Shown: in pieces, positions 1 to 6,231 of the stretch | Layout of the letters: the number at the start of each line of letters is the position of its first letter | Numbering within the stretch: the first letter of the stretch is position 1 | Source of the DNA: Acetobacteraceae bacterium | GTDB lineage: Bacteria > Pseudomonadota > Alphaproteobacteria > Acetobacterales > Acetobacteraceae | DNA: 10,903 bases | Direction: 5' to 3' | Assembly: GCA_019237355.1 (NCBI GenBank) | Contig: JAFAHH010000728.1 | Location: 1 to 10,903 of the forward strand | Program-made: the position numbers and the translations under genes | Notes under the pieces: generated by a model | What the model saw: the letters and a program-made list of their open reading frames with translations, nothing else | Databases searched by the model: none | What the model was told of the DNA's origin: nothing

Positions 1-109
1 GCCGCCGTGCGCGCTGCCGCCAGCGTGGCTCCAGCCGTTCCGATAACCACAAGGCGTCATCGGGCGGAATTAGCGCCATAATCCGCTCAAGCCGCCCGGG
101 GTCGTGCAT
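1..109 (-). CDS. N-terminal fragment of gene coupled to terminase small subunit (probable terminase large subunit)
   Basis: An open frame starts with ATG at 109-107 on the minus strand and stays open for 36 codons to the left edge of the window, so only the N-terminus is present (begins MHDPGRLERIMALIPPDD). Its start overlaps the TAA of the terminase small-subunit gene in a TAATG junction, the usual sign of translational coupling. The same kind of junction joins two other genes in this window. In phages the gene directly after a P27-type small subunit is normally the large terminase subunit (ATPase plus nuclease that pumps DNA into the capsid). That identity is an inference from position: no Walker or nuclease motif lies in the visible part. 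It could instead be a short gene between the two subunits. Confidence 0.5.
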   Translation of the reverse strand, partial: MHDPGRLERIMALIPPDDALWLSERLEPRWRQRARR

Positions 110-645
110 TAGGCCGACGCTGGCGGCTCATCATCGGCACGGCCGCCCTGCAGAATCCTCAGCCTGGCCCAAGGACTATTGGGATCAGACGCGGTGGGCA
201 TTGCACCCGCACCGGCAAGCCGTGGGCGCGACGCGGGCGTAAAGCCCAATTCGGCCCCGGCACGTAGCATGAGGTCGGCGGCCCTCGTCGCAACCCGGAT
301 ATACGGCGATGCCGCGGCAGTGCCGTCCCGCGACTTGATTAACAATGGCAACTTTGCATCGGCGTCGAGCTTAGCTTGCTGCAAGATCGCCGTGCGGTGC
401 TGGTCAACGGCAGTTACCCAAATGGTCAGGACGCCCTGATCGATCTCCTTGAGAACACCGGCTGGGGCGTCAGCGATGGCATGGCGCCAAATCTCTTGCT
501 GACTTGGCGTGAGCCACTCGGGCGGCCCGGAAAGGCCGCCGGGCGCCTGCGGCTCGTGCATGCGCTTCCCGTGGCGCCCCTTTCGCAAGGTGCCGCGGGT
601 CTTGAGGATGCTGATAGGCGTCGGCTTTCGGCCTCGCATTTGCAC
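109..645 (-). CDS. Phage terminase small subunit, P27 family
   Basis: A 178-residue protein. The N-terminus (MQMRGRKPTPISILKTRGTL) carries the RGRKPTP-x-x-L-x-x-x-G signature typical of P27-family small terminase subunits, followed by a basic stretch and a Pro/Gly-rich linker. The middle (about residues 42-140) is the usual helical body, with the W-x-x-I or W-x-x-A pattern near residue 53 and an Y-x-R-V-x-x-x-A-A-D-L motif near residues 116-126. Small subunits recognise the packaging site on phage DNA and hand it to the large subunit. The start is supported by GGAGG nine bases upstream, itself directly after a run of seven T. The gene lies 116 bp after an unknown small gene and is coupled to the next frame by TAATG. 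It is the best single sign that this element is a phage or phage-plasmid. Confidence 0.85.
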   Translation of the reverse strand: MQMRGRKPTPISILKTRGTLRKGRHGKRMHEPQAPGGLSGPPEWLTPSQQEIWRHAIADAPAGVLKEIDQGVLTIWVTAVDQHRTAILQQAKLDADAKLPLLIKSRDGTAAASPYIRVATRAADLMLRAGAELGFTPASRPRLAGAGAMPTASDPNSPWARLRILQGGRADDEPPASA

Positions 646-713
646 TTGCCTCCAAAAAAAGGGGAAACTGGCCCTGAAGAATGTTTGCGGGGGTCCGGTA
701 GCGGATTGTTTCC

Positions 714-758
714 AAAAAAAGTTTTCAGCCCCCTACCCCCCGGGCGACAGGCGGGGGC
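714..758 (-). terminator. Possible intrinsic terminator after the 105-residue gene
   Basis: Read on the minus strand, a GCCCCC arm (758-753) can pair with GGGGGC (733-728), and a run of seven T follows at 720-714. It begins four bases after the TAG of the gene at 762-1079. The seven bases between stem and T run are more than usual, and the loop is long and can fold in other ways, so termination may be weak or partial. The terminase gene downstream would then be read at a lower level or from its own start. Confidence 0.4.
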
Positions 759-761
759 GCC

Positions 762-1079
762 CTAAAGACGCTCAATCACGTCGCCGACGGTTTCGTCAGG
801 CCCGCACCCCTTCGCTTTCATCAGGCGGGCCAAAGCTTCAACCTGCTCGACACTCGCCTCCCGTGCATCGAGCCAGGTGGTGAAAGCGGATGTGAGTTGA
901 GCGCGGATTATCTCGTCGTCCCACACAGGGAAGAGATCACGTGCCTGGGGCATCGCGCGCTCTACGGCACCGCGTATCGTAAGCGACTCATCGCCATAGC
1001 TTTCGATGGTTTCCTCGACCAAGGCCTCCAATGCGAAGGCGATCAAGCTGTCGGGGTGTAAGTTCTTTGTAGTGCTCAT
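762..1079 (-). CDS. Small acidic protein of unknown function
   Basis: A 105-residue, mostly helical, acidic protein that I do not recognise. The N-terminal half is rich in Glu (ALEALVEETIESYGDESL) and the C-terminal half contains a predicted helix DAREASVEQVEALARLMKA and ends in DETVGDVIERL. There are no Cys pairs, membrane segment or nucleotide-binding motif. The ATG is preceded by AAGGGAATCC, nearly the same ribosome-binding context as in front of the methyltransferase gene. It lies 18 bp after the methyltransferase stop and so is in the same transcription unit, between a DNA-modification gene and the packaging genes. A role in late phage DNA handling fits the position but nothing in the protein proves it. 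Confidence 0.6.
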   Translation of the reverse strand: MSTTKNLHPDSLIAFALEALVEETIESYGDESLTIRGAVERAMPQARDLFPVWDDEIIRAQLTSAFTTWLDAREASVEQVEALARLMKAKGCGPDETVGDVIERL

Positions 1080-1097
1080 TTGGATTCCCTTTCAGTC

Positions 1098-1814
1098 CTA
1101 CCCATCAACCTCATTACCCCAAGGCTCCCAACCCGGGCGCTTGTGCCGCGCAAACAATTCGACGCGGCGCACTGGTCCAAAGAGCCGCTCTAAAGCGCGG
1201 TACATTTCATCGGGCTTGCGCGAATGCTCGCGGCGTTCAGCAAGCAACGCCTGGCTAACGCCGCGATCTATGACCGGAAGTCCGCGGCCGCGTTTGAACA
1301 GAAGCACCTGCTCGGTAGCCTTTCGTGTGTAGAAGCCCTGGCCGGTTACTGGCTCACCATCCCGCGTAACCTTCAGCCAAGTGAATAGGTCGGACACGTA
1401 CGCAAAACCCCACGCTCCACCTACCCCGAAAGCCCGATCAAGCAGCGGACCGTACACAGACAAAGCCAGTACCGAATCCGGCGCAGCCATTTTCCGCACA
1501 GGCAGCCGGAGGATCTCGTCGAGATTCATCGTCGCATAATGCCGGCTCGGGCTGCGGCCCTGCCCCTTTGCGCTGTAGGTGCGGAAGGGCCAGGGCGGGT
1601 CCGCATAGATCAGATCAAAAGGCCCCTCTGGCAGCGGCGGTGTCGCAGCACGCAGCCGGCGCGATAAGGTTTGCCGGCATGCATCCGAACAAGTCTTTGC
1701 CGACCTCCGCTGAGCCGCGAACCGCTCGCCGCACACCCTGCACGGCACCAACAGCCCCGGCGGTGTCACGATAGTTGGTATCGTGACACTCATGGAGCCG
1801 CGCTCCACGCTCAA
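1098..1814 (-). CDS. MT-A70 family adenine-N6 DNA methyltransferase
   Basis: A 238-residue protein. Residues 66-75 (FDLIYADPPW) hold the DPPW catalytic motif of MT-A70 methyltransferases, which move a methyl group from S-adenosylmethionine to N6 of adenine. Later family motifs are also visible: a W-L-K strand near 142-144, the G-x-G-F-Y-x-R-x-x-x-E-x-x-L-x-x-x-R-G block, and the C-terminal SRKPDEMY and RPGWEPWGNEV segments. Before the catalytic domain is a four-cysteine cluster (C25, C28, C42, C46) that probably binds zinc. No restriction partner is nearby, so a solitary phage-type methylase that protects DNA or alters expression is more likely than a restriction-modification system. The start is uncertain: TTG at 1814 overlaps the upstream TGA (TTGA) and has AAGGGA six bases before it, while ATG at 1793 has GGAG nine bases before it and sits at the foot of a hairpin. 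Confidence 0.85.
   Translation of the reverse strand: MSVERGSMSVTIPTIVTPPGLLVPCRVCGERFAAQRRSAKTCSDACRQTLSRRLRAATPPLPEGPFDLIYADPPWPFRTYSAKGQGRSPSRHYATMNLDEILRLPVRKMAAPDSVLALSVYGPLLDRAFGVGGAWGFAYVSDLFTWLKVTRDGEPVTGQGFYTRKATEQVLLFKRGRGLPVIDRGVSQALLAERREHSRKPDEMYRALERLFGPVRRVELFARHKRPGWEPWGNEVDG
1763..1789. repeat. Perfect 11-bp inverted repeat at the start of the methyltransferase gene
   Basis: GTGTCACGATA (1763-1773) and its exact complement TATCGTGACAC (1779-1789) are separated by five bases. In the mRNA this forms a strong hairpin right after the ATG at 1793, covering codons 2-11 counted from that ATG. It could act on translation (masking the internal ATG, favouring the TTG start) or be a protein-binding site. 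It shares the GTGTCA / TGACA half-element with the promoter region at 2268-2294. Confidence 0.7.
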
Positions 1815-2209
1815 CTTGATTCCCTTTTAGCCGCTTTCGCTTTGCGCCCGAGAGCAATCCTTGCTGAGCGGCCGGTGCCTCGATCAACCTCGATCAGCTC
1901 GGCTCGCTCCAACACGTGTAAGGACCGATCTTTCGCTTGCCGGCTCACCCCAAGTGTTTCGAACAAGTGTGATGGCAATGGAAATGGCGATTTCCACATA
2001 AGCCGGTCTGCGTACCAAATGACGAGAAAGACAATCCACGCTTTGCCGGGCAATTGAGCCACAATTTCAAACAGAGGCCACGGCAAAAGAGGAACGTAAT
2101 TCGTCGCCTGTTTCGCTTTTCGTCGTCGTAGATGTTCAGTTTCCACCTCTCGGTAGGAGAAGGTCTCTCCTGTGTGAGGGTCCACAAACACACCGCAGTT
2201 AGACTGCAT
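1811..2209 (-). CDS. Winged-helix DNA-binding protein, phage/plasmid type
   Basis: A 132-residue protein. Residues about 40-70 (YVPLLPWPLFEIVAQLPGKA followed by a hydrophobic strand) and 76-119 (LPSHLFETLGVSRQAKDRSL, then LERAELIEVDRGTG and a final strand) look like a winged helix: a recognition helix in the GVSRQAKDRSLHVL part and a wing in IEVDRGTGRSARIAL. The tail is basic. Such proteins in mobile elements act as replication or transcription regulators; which one cannot be told here. The ATG has AGGAGG four bases upstream. It is the first gene after the promoter at 2244-2273 and its TGA overlaps the methyltransferase TTG (TTGA), so it heads the operon with the methylase and terminase genes and may control it. 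Confidence 0.7.
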   Translation of the reverse strand: MQSNCGVFVDPHTGETFSYREVETEHLRRRKAKQATNYVPLLPWPLFEIVAQLPGKAWIVFLVIWYADRLMWKSPFPLPSHLFETLGVSRQAKDRSLHVLERAELIEVDRGTGRSARIALGRKAKAAKRESS

Positions 2210-2224
2210 CTATCCTCCTATTGG

Positions 2225-2237
2225 TAGTACAGTACTA
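2225..2237. promoter_or_regulatory. 13-bp palindrome TAGTAC-A-GTACTA, probable operator
   Basis: A perfect 6-1-6 palindrome that sits between the -10 element (2244-2249) and the ribosome-binding site (2214-2219) of the winged-helix gene, right where transcription should begin. A bound protein here would block initiation. The full palindrome is not repeated in the window. The winged-helix protein itself is the nearest candidate ligand. Confidence 0.55.
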
Positions 2238-2243
2238 GAAAAT

Positions 2244-2273
2244 AATATAGAAAATAAATGGCACGGGTGTCAT
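2244..2273 (-). promoter_or_regulatory. Promoter of the winged-helix / methylase / terminase operon
   Basis: On the minus strand an ATGACA -35 (2273-2268) is followed by 18 bp and a TATATT -10 (2249-2244), each matching the sigma-70 consensus at five of six bases. The surrounding stretch 2236-2260 is by far the most AT-rich DNA in this GC-rich window. It points into the winged-helix gene 35 bp downstream. This promoter makes 2210-2346 a transcription-unit border between the polymerase block and the late-type block. Confidence 0.55.
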
Positions 2274-2294
2274 ACGGCGTGACAGCGACTGTCA
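2268..2294. promoter_or_regulatory. TGTCA/TGACA operator cluster over the -35 element
   Basis: Three alternating half-elements lie together: TGTCA (2268-2272), TGACA (2280-2284) and TGTCA (2290-2294). The last two form a perfect 6-3-6 palindrome (TGACAG, CGA, CTGTCA; 2280-2294) and the first two a 5-7-5 palindrome that covers the -35 element. This arrangement is typical of a repressor or activator site. The binding protein is unknown. Confidence 0.45.
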
Positions 2295-2346
2295 GGCTCC
2301 ATTACATTTACCTGTTACATGGCATCACATTTCGCAGGTTGCTAGC

Positions 2347-4089
2347 TCAAGCGGCCCTCTGCTCCTCATTAGACTCAAGTAGCCGCGTAACCCGCTGCCA
2401 CATGCCTGCGCCGCGCTCATCCATGTAGCGGTCTGGCCAGCGCACCACTTCCGCATCCGTACGGATCGGCATGCCGCCCGTGATTGCTTGTCCGGCCTTG
2501 GTCATTAGTTCGCGCATATGCGCGACATCCTCATCGAGCCGGGACAACGGTGCGACGAGCAGAAAGGCATCGTGCACCGGGCAGGCCACTTCGATACCAG
2601 CTTCGGTCGCAGCAATGGCGGCGACCCGCATCATCTCTGCCCCGTGCGCCTGGGCGTAGAAGTTGCGTAGGGAGCGCTCATTGCAGTCGCGCTGAACCCA
2701 GCGGTTCCACCCGAACACCGTCCGCTGCCGCCCGGTGATGATGGCGGACGTCACGGCGTCATCGCTCCATTGCCAAAATCGTCGGTAAGTTTCGCGGTGC
2801 TTCTGCAGGAGCTCGCGCGCCTCGACGGGCGCGATCCCGGCTGCAGCAGCCATGGTTTCAGGCCCCATTCCATAGCCGACCCCAAGCACAATAACCTTCG
2901 CACGCTCGCGTTCGGCTCGGTGGGAATGCTTCGTCGCATCTTCCGGGACCAGATTAGCGGCTCGCGCAAAAGCCAAATACGGATCGCCGGCCCGGTATCC
3001 GTCGATCATTCGCTCGTCGCCACTCAATGCAGCCGCGATGCCAATTTCTTGGGACGTGAAATCCACATAGGCAAGGCCATATCCGGCGGGTGGGCGGATC
3101 AAGCCGCGCAGCCACCGGGACGGACCAAACACAAAGCGCGCGCTGGAAGGCTGATTCCTGCTGGTCACAGAGGAGAATGGCGACAGCATGCAGCGGCTGC
3201 GGCCATCGGCGCCGATCTCGATTGAAGTGAGGCGCAATCGCCCCAAGACGACGCGCAGCTCGTGCAACGGCAGCAGCGCCGGGTAATATCGCGCCTGGTG
3301 CCGGAAGGTCTCATCATCCAACGCCAGTGTGCCCGATGGTAACCGGGGCCAGCTGATTCCCTGCTTGGAAAGCCAGGCGGTGAATTTCAGTGTTTTGAAG
3401 GTTGTTCCCTCATAGACGCCGTAGGCGGCATCGATCTCCTGGATGAGGCGGTGCTTGATGCTACCCCAATTGGCGACAAAGCGCTGATGCAGGTCTGCAT
3501 CGACCGGTACGCCGACATGCTCCATCCGCGCCACGGCGGCCATGTATCGCCCGCGCAACAGCGCTCGCGGCCAATCGATATGCGGCGCCATGTGCGGCAG
3601 TAGTGCCGCCAATGCGTTTACGTCCGACTCACAATAATCCAAGATGTCGGCTTGCTCGGCCAGCGACCAGCTCGTGCGTTCCAGTACGAGTTGCCGCATC
3701 GCGGCCTTTTCGCCGGCATCGATGTGACCGAGGCCGTGAAGCGCTAGGGCGCCGAGCAAGCTATTACCGCAATCAAGACGCAGGCCATTCGTGCGGCACC
3801 TGTGCTCGACAAACAGATCCAGCACGTTCCAGGGCAGCGGCCAGCCGAGGGTTAAGAAGCAGCCGAGTTCGGCGCTGGCGAAGAAGGCTACGAACAGCGC
3901 ATCTGGCCCGGTGTCGAACGGGGGCCGGCGAAGCATAAGCAGCTCTTCTTTCCACAGCCGGAGACAACGCCCGCTCGCCAATTCCCGGGCAACCATACAA
4001 ACCGGCGAAGGCCGCTCGCCAGGACCGCCCTGAAACTCGAAGTCGCAGAGCCAGGTCTCGCGGAAAGCGGCCGGAATCGCGTGGCTCAT
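2347..4089 (-). CDS. Family A DNA polymerase with 3'-5' exonuclease domain (phage/plasmid type)
   Basis: A 580-residue DNA polymerase that lacks the 5' nuclease domain of PolA. The proofreading domain (about 1-165) shows Exo I D16-x-E18, Exo II in NVLDL (D91) and Exo III Y152-x-x-x-D156. The polymerase domain has motif A (YVDFTSQEIGIAA, D343 and E348), motif B (R394, K398, Y406, G407 in the LGVGYGMG block) and motif C (VHDAFL, H506-D507). Two positions differ from E. coli Pol I: the motif B Phe762 position is Leu402, and the Glu after motif C His-Asp is Ala508. Both catalytic aspartates are kept, so it should be active; from memory these changes occur in mobile-element relatives. The C-terminus RWPDRYMDERG is also familiar from that group. 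The start overlaps the TAA of the 199-residue gene (TAATG), so the two are made together. It probably copies the element's own DNA. Confidence 0.92.
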   Translation of the reverse strand: MSHAIPAAFRETWLCDFEFQGGPGERPSPVCMVARELASGRCLRLWKEELLMLRRPPFDTGPDALFVAFFASAELGCFLTLGWPLPWNVLDLFVEHRCRTNGLRLDCGNSLLGALALHGLGHIDAGEKAAMRQLVLERTSWSLAEQADILDYCESDVNALAALLPHMAPHIDWPRALLRGRYMAAVARMEHVGVPVDADLHQRFVANWGSIKHRLIQEIDAAYGVYEGTTFKTLKFTAWLSKQGISWPRLPSGTLALDDETFRHQARYYPALLPLHELRVVLGRLRLTSIEIGADGRSRCMLSPFSSVTSRNQPSSARFVFGPSRWLRGLIRPPAGYGLAYVDFTSQEIGIAAALSGDERMIDGYRAGDPYLAFARAANLVPEDATKHSHRAERERAKVIVLGVGYGMGPETMAAAAGIAPVEARELLQKHRETYRRFWQWSDDAVTSAIITGRQRTVFGWNRWVQRDCNERSLRNFYAQAHGAEMMRVAAIAATEAGIEVACPVHDAFLLVAPLSRLDEDVAHMRELMTKAGQAITGGMPIRTDAEVVRWPDRYMDERGAGMWQRVTRLLESNEEQRAA

Positions 4090-4688
4090 TAGACGAGCCC
4101 GCGGACCCTCCGTATGATTGGGTGATCTTCCCGGTCGATGACCCGATCCCGGAAGGCAATCGTCATCAATTCAGATAGCGTTTTCTCGGGCCAAGCAATT
4201 TCGGTCAGGTTGCCTTCCGCTTTGTAGCAGCGGTAACCGTTCAGCGCGCGGTCTGGCATGATGCGCACCCAGGCCGTTTTTGCTAACTCTGCAGCGCTGT
4301 GCGCTGTTTCGGACCAAGAATTTCGGCGGCCGCTCTCGTCGGGAAGCGCAATCGGCCAAAGTGAAATCACTTTGGCCCGCGTAATCGTGGTCACGAGCAG
4401 TACCGCCTTAGTCAAGCCTGCTAAGGCCGCGCGCATCTGTGGCGCCACCAGATAGTGATCGCGCTCAGTGTCATCGATAAACAGGGTGGTCGCGATACTC
4501 ATTTCCGGATCGGGATGAACGCGAACAAAATCGGTTTTCCCGGGCCGGCTTACTGGGACGCGCGTGAGCTCCTCGCGCACGCCAAGAGTGGCAGGGTCAT
4601 CCAATTCGATCCGCAAACCGGCGAGATCATCAAAAATGTTGCGCGGCGCAGTATCATCGTGGCCGTTGCCGGTGCTTTTGCCAGGCAT
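4089..4688 (-). CDS. Conserved mobile-element protein of unknown function, partner of the DNA polymerase
   Basis: A 199-residue protein of a family I recognise from Alphaproteobacterial phages and plasmids but that has no known function. Recognisable conserved patches are KTDFVRVHPDPEM (about 51-63), YLVAPQMRAAL (about 79-89), SLWPIALPDESGR (about 109-121), the AELAKTAWVRI segment (about 133-143) and the C-terminal FRDRVIDREDHPIIRRVRGL. It is mostly soluble, with a short acidic, disordered N-terminus. The ATG has GGAG six bases upstream. Its stop overlaps the polymerase start (TAATG), which suggests the two proteins are needed in fixed amounts and may act together, for example as a polymerase accessory or DNA-binding factor; that role is inference from linkage. 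A 24-bp palindrome lies inside this gene at 4354-4377. Confidence 0.75.
   Translation of the reverse strand: MPGKSTGNGHDDTAPRNIFDDLAGLRIELDDPATLGVREELTRVPVSRPGKTDFVRVHPDPEMSIATTLFIDDTERDHYLVAPQMRAALAGLTKAVLLVTTITRAKVISLWPIALPDESGRRNSWSETAHSAAELAKTAWVRIMPDRALNGYRCYKAEGNLTEIAWPEKTLSELMTIAFRDRVIDREDHPIIRRVRGLV
4354..4377. repeat. 24-bp perfect palindrome carrying the RepA iteron core in both orientations
   Basis: GGCCAAAGTGA (4354-4364) and its exact complement TCACTTTGGCC (4367-4377) are separated by two bases. Each arm contains TCACTTTGG, the centre of the three iterons after repA (TCGATCACTTTGGGGCGC); the right arm with its flank matches ATCACTTTGG exactly. It lies inside the coding sequence for AKVISLWP, so codon constraint could explain part of it. 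Confidence 0.6.
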
Positions 4689-4762
4689 GGCATACTCCAG
4701 GGCCGCCGGTTGATCAGGCGCAGTTGCTGCGGCGGCCTAGCGGCAGCCGCGCCGATCATCCT

Positions 4763-5005
4763 TCAGCGGGACAAAACCCAGCTGTTAAATGCGGGACGGC
4801 GGCGCCGCGATGATTTCGGATCGACAGCCGGGCAGACGCATGCCGTCATCCCTACGGCCGCGAGCTCCACCTTCCTGCGTCGCGCTTCTTCTTTGTTGGC
4901 ATAGACCTCGCGCCCGATCGGCGGCCGCTTCTTCGGGGGCCAGCCGCGGTAGTCTTGCCAAAGGACTGCCCATCCAGCAGCAGTCGGTGTTGCTAATTCG
5001 GGCAT
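4763..5005 (-). CDS. Small protein of unknown function
   Basis: An 80-residue protein. The frame is supported by ordinary-looking protein sequence: WAVLWQDYRGWPPKKRPPIG, then a charged helix NKEEARRRKVELAAVGMTA and a Cys pair C-V-C near the end. I do not recognise a family. The ATG at 5005 was chosen because GGAG lies eight bases upstream; the frame extends further up to a TTG at 5080, but the extra 25 residues are low-complexity Ala/Pro/Ser and have no good ribosome-binding site. It sits between the HTH gene and the polymerase pair with gaps of 119 and 74 bp, in the same direction, so it is probably part of the same early operon. Confidence 0.55.
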   Translation of the reverse strand: MPELATPTAAGWAVLWQDYRGWPPKKRPPIGREVYANKEEARRRKVELAAVGMTACVCPAVDPKSSRRRRPAFNSWVLSR

Positions 5006-5124
5006 CAGCGTGGCTCCGGGTGCTGATGCGGCCGGCGCTTGAACGGAGAGGGAAGCGGCGGTAGAGAGAGGTGCGCCCAATTCTAACCACCGCCCCCCGC
5101 CGCGCCGCCGCGGTGGGGGTTCAA

Positions 5125-5361
5125 TCAGGCCGTCATCTCTTCAGCGGTCGAGCTGACCAGCCGTCCAAGCTGAGCTAGTGCCCAGTCATCGGACTCACGG
5201 CGCGGATACCGGACATGCACGCCGTCTCGAAAGAATGGCGGACCGCCGCCGATGTGGCGCAGGCGTGCAAGCCGCGAAGTGCTGCGTCGGATTCGGTGAC
5301 GTTCCCAAAGATGGGTGCTAAGCTCCTCCGGGGTGAACGGAGGCGAGTCATTGGCCGTCAT
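5125..5361 (-). CDS. Excisionase/AlpA-like helix-turn-helix protein
   Basis: A 78-residue protein with the layout of small MerR/excisionase-fold DNA-binding proteins: FTPEELSTHLWERHRIRRST (about 8-27) gives the first helices and recognition helix, then LARLRHIGGGPPFFRDGVHV (about 31-50) and RYPRRESDDWALAQL form the wing and the last helix. The R-x-x-G-x-G-P-x-F-x-x-x-G-x-x-V-R-Y pattern is characteristic. In phages and plasmids such proteins direct excision or regulate transcription. No integrase is visible, so a regulator of this operon is just as likely. The ATG at 5361 has only a weak purine-rich site (AGAGGG) upstream. The preceding gap (5362-5480) contains two perfect palindromes that could be its binding sites. 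Confidence 0.7.
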   Translation of the reverse strand: MTANDSPPFTPEELSTHLWERHRIRRSTSRLARLRHIGGGPPFFRDGVHVRYPRRESDDWALAQLGRLVSSTAEEMTA

Positions 5362-5407
5362 CAGTCTCGCCCTCTGCCGATGTTGATGCGCGCGGCATGT
5401 GCGAGAG

Positions 5408-5420
5408 ACTGCTAAGCAGT
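5408..5420. promoter_or_regulatory. 13-bp palindrome ACTGCT-A-AGCAGT
   Basis: A perfect 6-1-6 palindrome about 47 bp upstream of the HTH gene start. It has the same size and symmetry as the palindrome at 2225-2237 but a different sequence. It is likely a binding site for a dimeric regulator. No clear -35/-10 pair could be fixed in this gap. Confidence 0.4.
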
Positions 5421-5444
5421 TTTGGAGATACTCAGTCTTGGTCA

Positions 5445-5466
5445 GAATGCTCAGCTCTGAGCATTC
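5445..5466. promoter_or_regulatory. 22-bp perfect palindrome between two minus-strand genes
   Basis: Arms GAATGCTCAG (5445-5454) and CTGAGCATTC (5457-5466) flank two bases. It lies 14 bp after the stop of the 238-residue gene and 83 bp before the HTH gene start. There is no T run on either side, so it is not a classical terminator; an operator or an RNA processing hairpin fits better. Confidence 0.5.
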
Positions 5467-5480
5467 CGAGTGACTCGAAC

Positions 5481-6197
5481 TTATCTAGATCGGCTGAATT
5501 GGAGGCGCTTGATCGCATCCATAAGGCGTTTCGCTTTGCTTTCCAGCGAGCCTAATCCTTCAGCACGGGAAGCCATCTGCCAAGCGAGCGCCCAAAGTGA
5601 AAGGGGCTGATCGCCAGGCCCGTTACACTTTTCCTGATCGGCAAATTGTTTCAGAATTTCGTTAGCCAGCTCGGCATCTTTTTCCCGATAGCTGCGGGTG
5701 GGCTTCTTTTTGCGGGGCTTTGCCTCAACCCGCGGTTCCGCAGTCGCAGTGCGTGCGTGAATAACCGACGCGCTCTCGTTTGGTCTCGTGGGCGCAGTTC
5801 CGGTACCGGATATCACCACCGGCCCGGCTTCCATTCGCCGAAGCACAAGGGGGCGGCGCACTGGGCTTGGCGGTGACCCAAATCCGCTAGGGGTGCCCAC
5901 TGGAGAGACCCCTACTGGCATAGTAAAGCCGACGCGGGTTTCGGCCTGCAGGCAGTACTCGATTTCGCTTACGGCGGCCGCGAGCACATTCAGGACGGTC
6001 TGCAGCGGGGGGTTCTTGCGGACCTCCTCCTGGTTGATCGTAACCACCGGGCCGCCGGCGCAATCCATCGAAACCAAAATGTCGAATCTGTTCGCCGCCT
6101 CAATCGCGGCAAACTGGCCAGGCGTTGCGCGCTGGCACCACCGCTCGAACCGAGCCAACGGCACTCCGGCCCGCAAGGCCGCGAGCATATTTTGCAT
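5481..6197 (-). CDS. Hypothetical protein with Pro-rich linker
   Basis: A 238-residue protein that I do not recognise. The N-terminal part (1-95) looks folded, with FERWCQRATPGQFAAIEAAN and a helix NVLAAAVSEIEYCLQAE. Residues about 95-165 form a Pro/Gly/Ser/Thr-rich and then basic linker ending in KPRKKKPTRSYREKD. The C-terminus (about 165-238) is helical, with LANEILKQFADQEK and a basic end. Two small domains joined by a disordered, basic linker suggest a DNA- or protein-bridging protein, but no function can be named. The ATG has GAGGG nine bases upstream. A second ATG three codons later is possible. A long structured leader with a TATAAT box precedes it, so it appears to head its own transcription unit. 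Confidence 0.65.
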   Translation of the reverse strand: MQNMLAALRAGVPLARFERWCQRATPGQFAAIEAANRFDILVSMDCAGGPVVTINQEEVRKNPPLQTVLNVLAAAVSEIEYCLQAETRVGFTMPVGVSPVGTPSGFGSPPSPVRRPLVLRRMEAGPVVISGTGTAPTRPNESASVIHARTATAEPRVEAKPRKKKPTRSYREKDAELANEILKQFADQEKCNGPGDQPLSLWALAWQMASRAEGLGSLESKAKRLMDAIKRLQFSRSR

Positions 6198-6231
6198 GGC
6201 CGCGCCCCCTCAGGCGCCCTCAGGAGGGTGT

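Noticed and set aside
5087..5116. Inverted repeat CCACCGC / GCGGTGG after the HTH gene
   Set aside because: Only a weak TTAGAA follows on the minus strand, and the DNA is nearly all G and C, so the pairing may be a composition effect; not called as a terminator.
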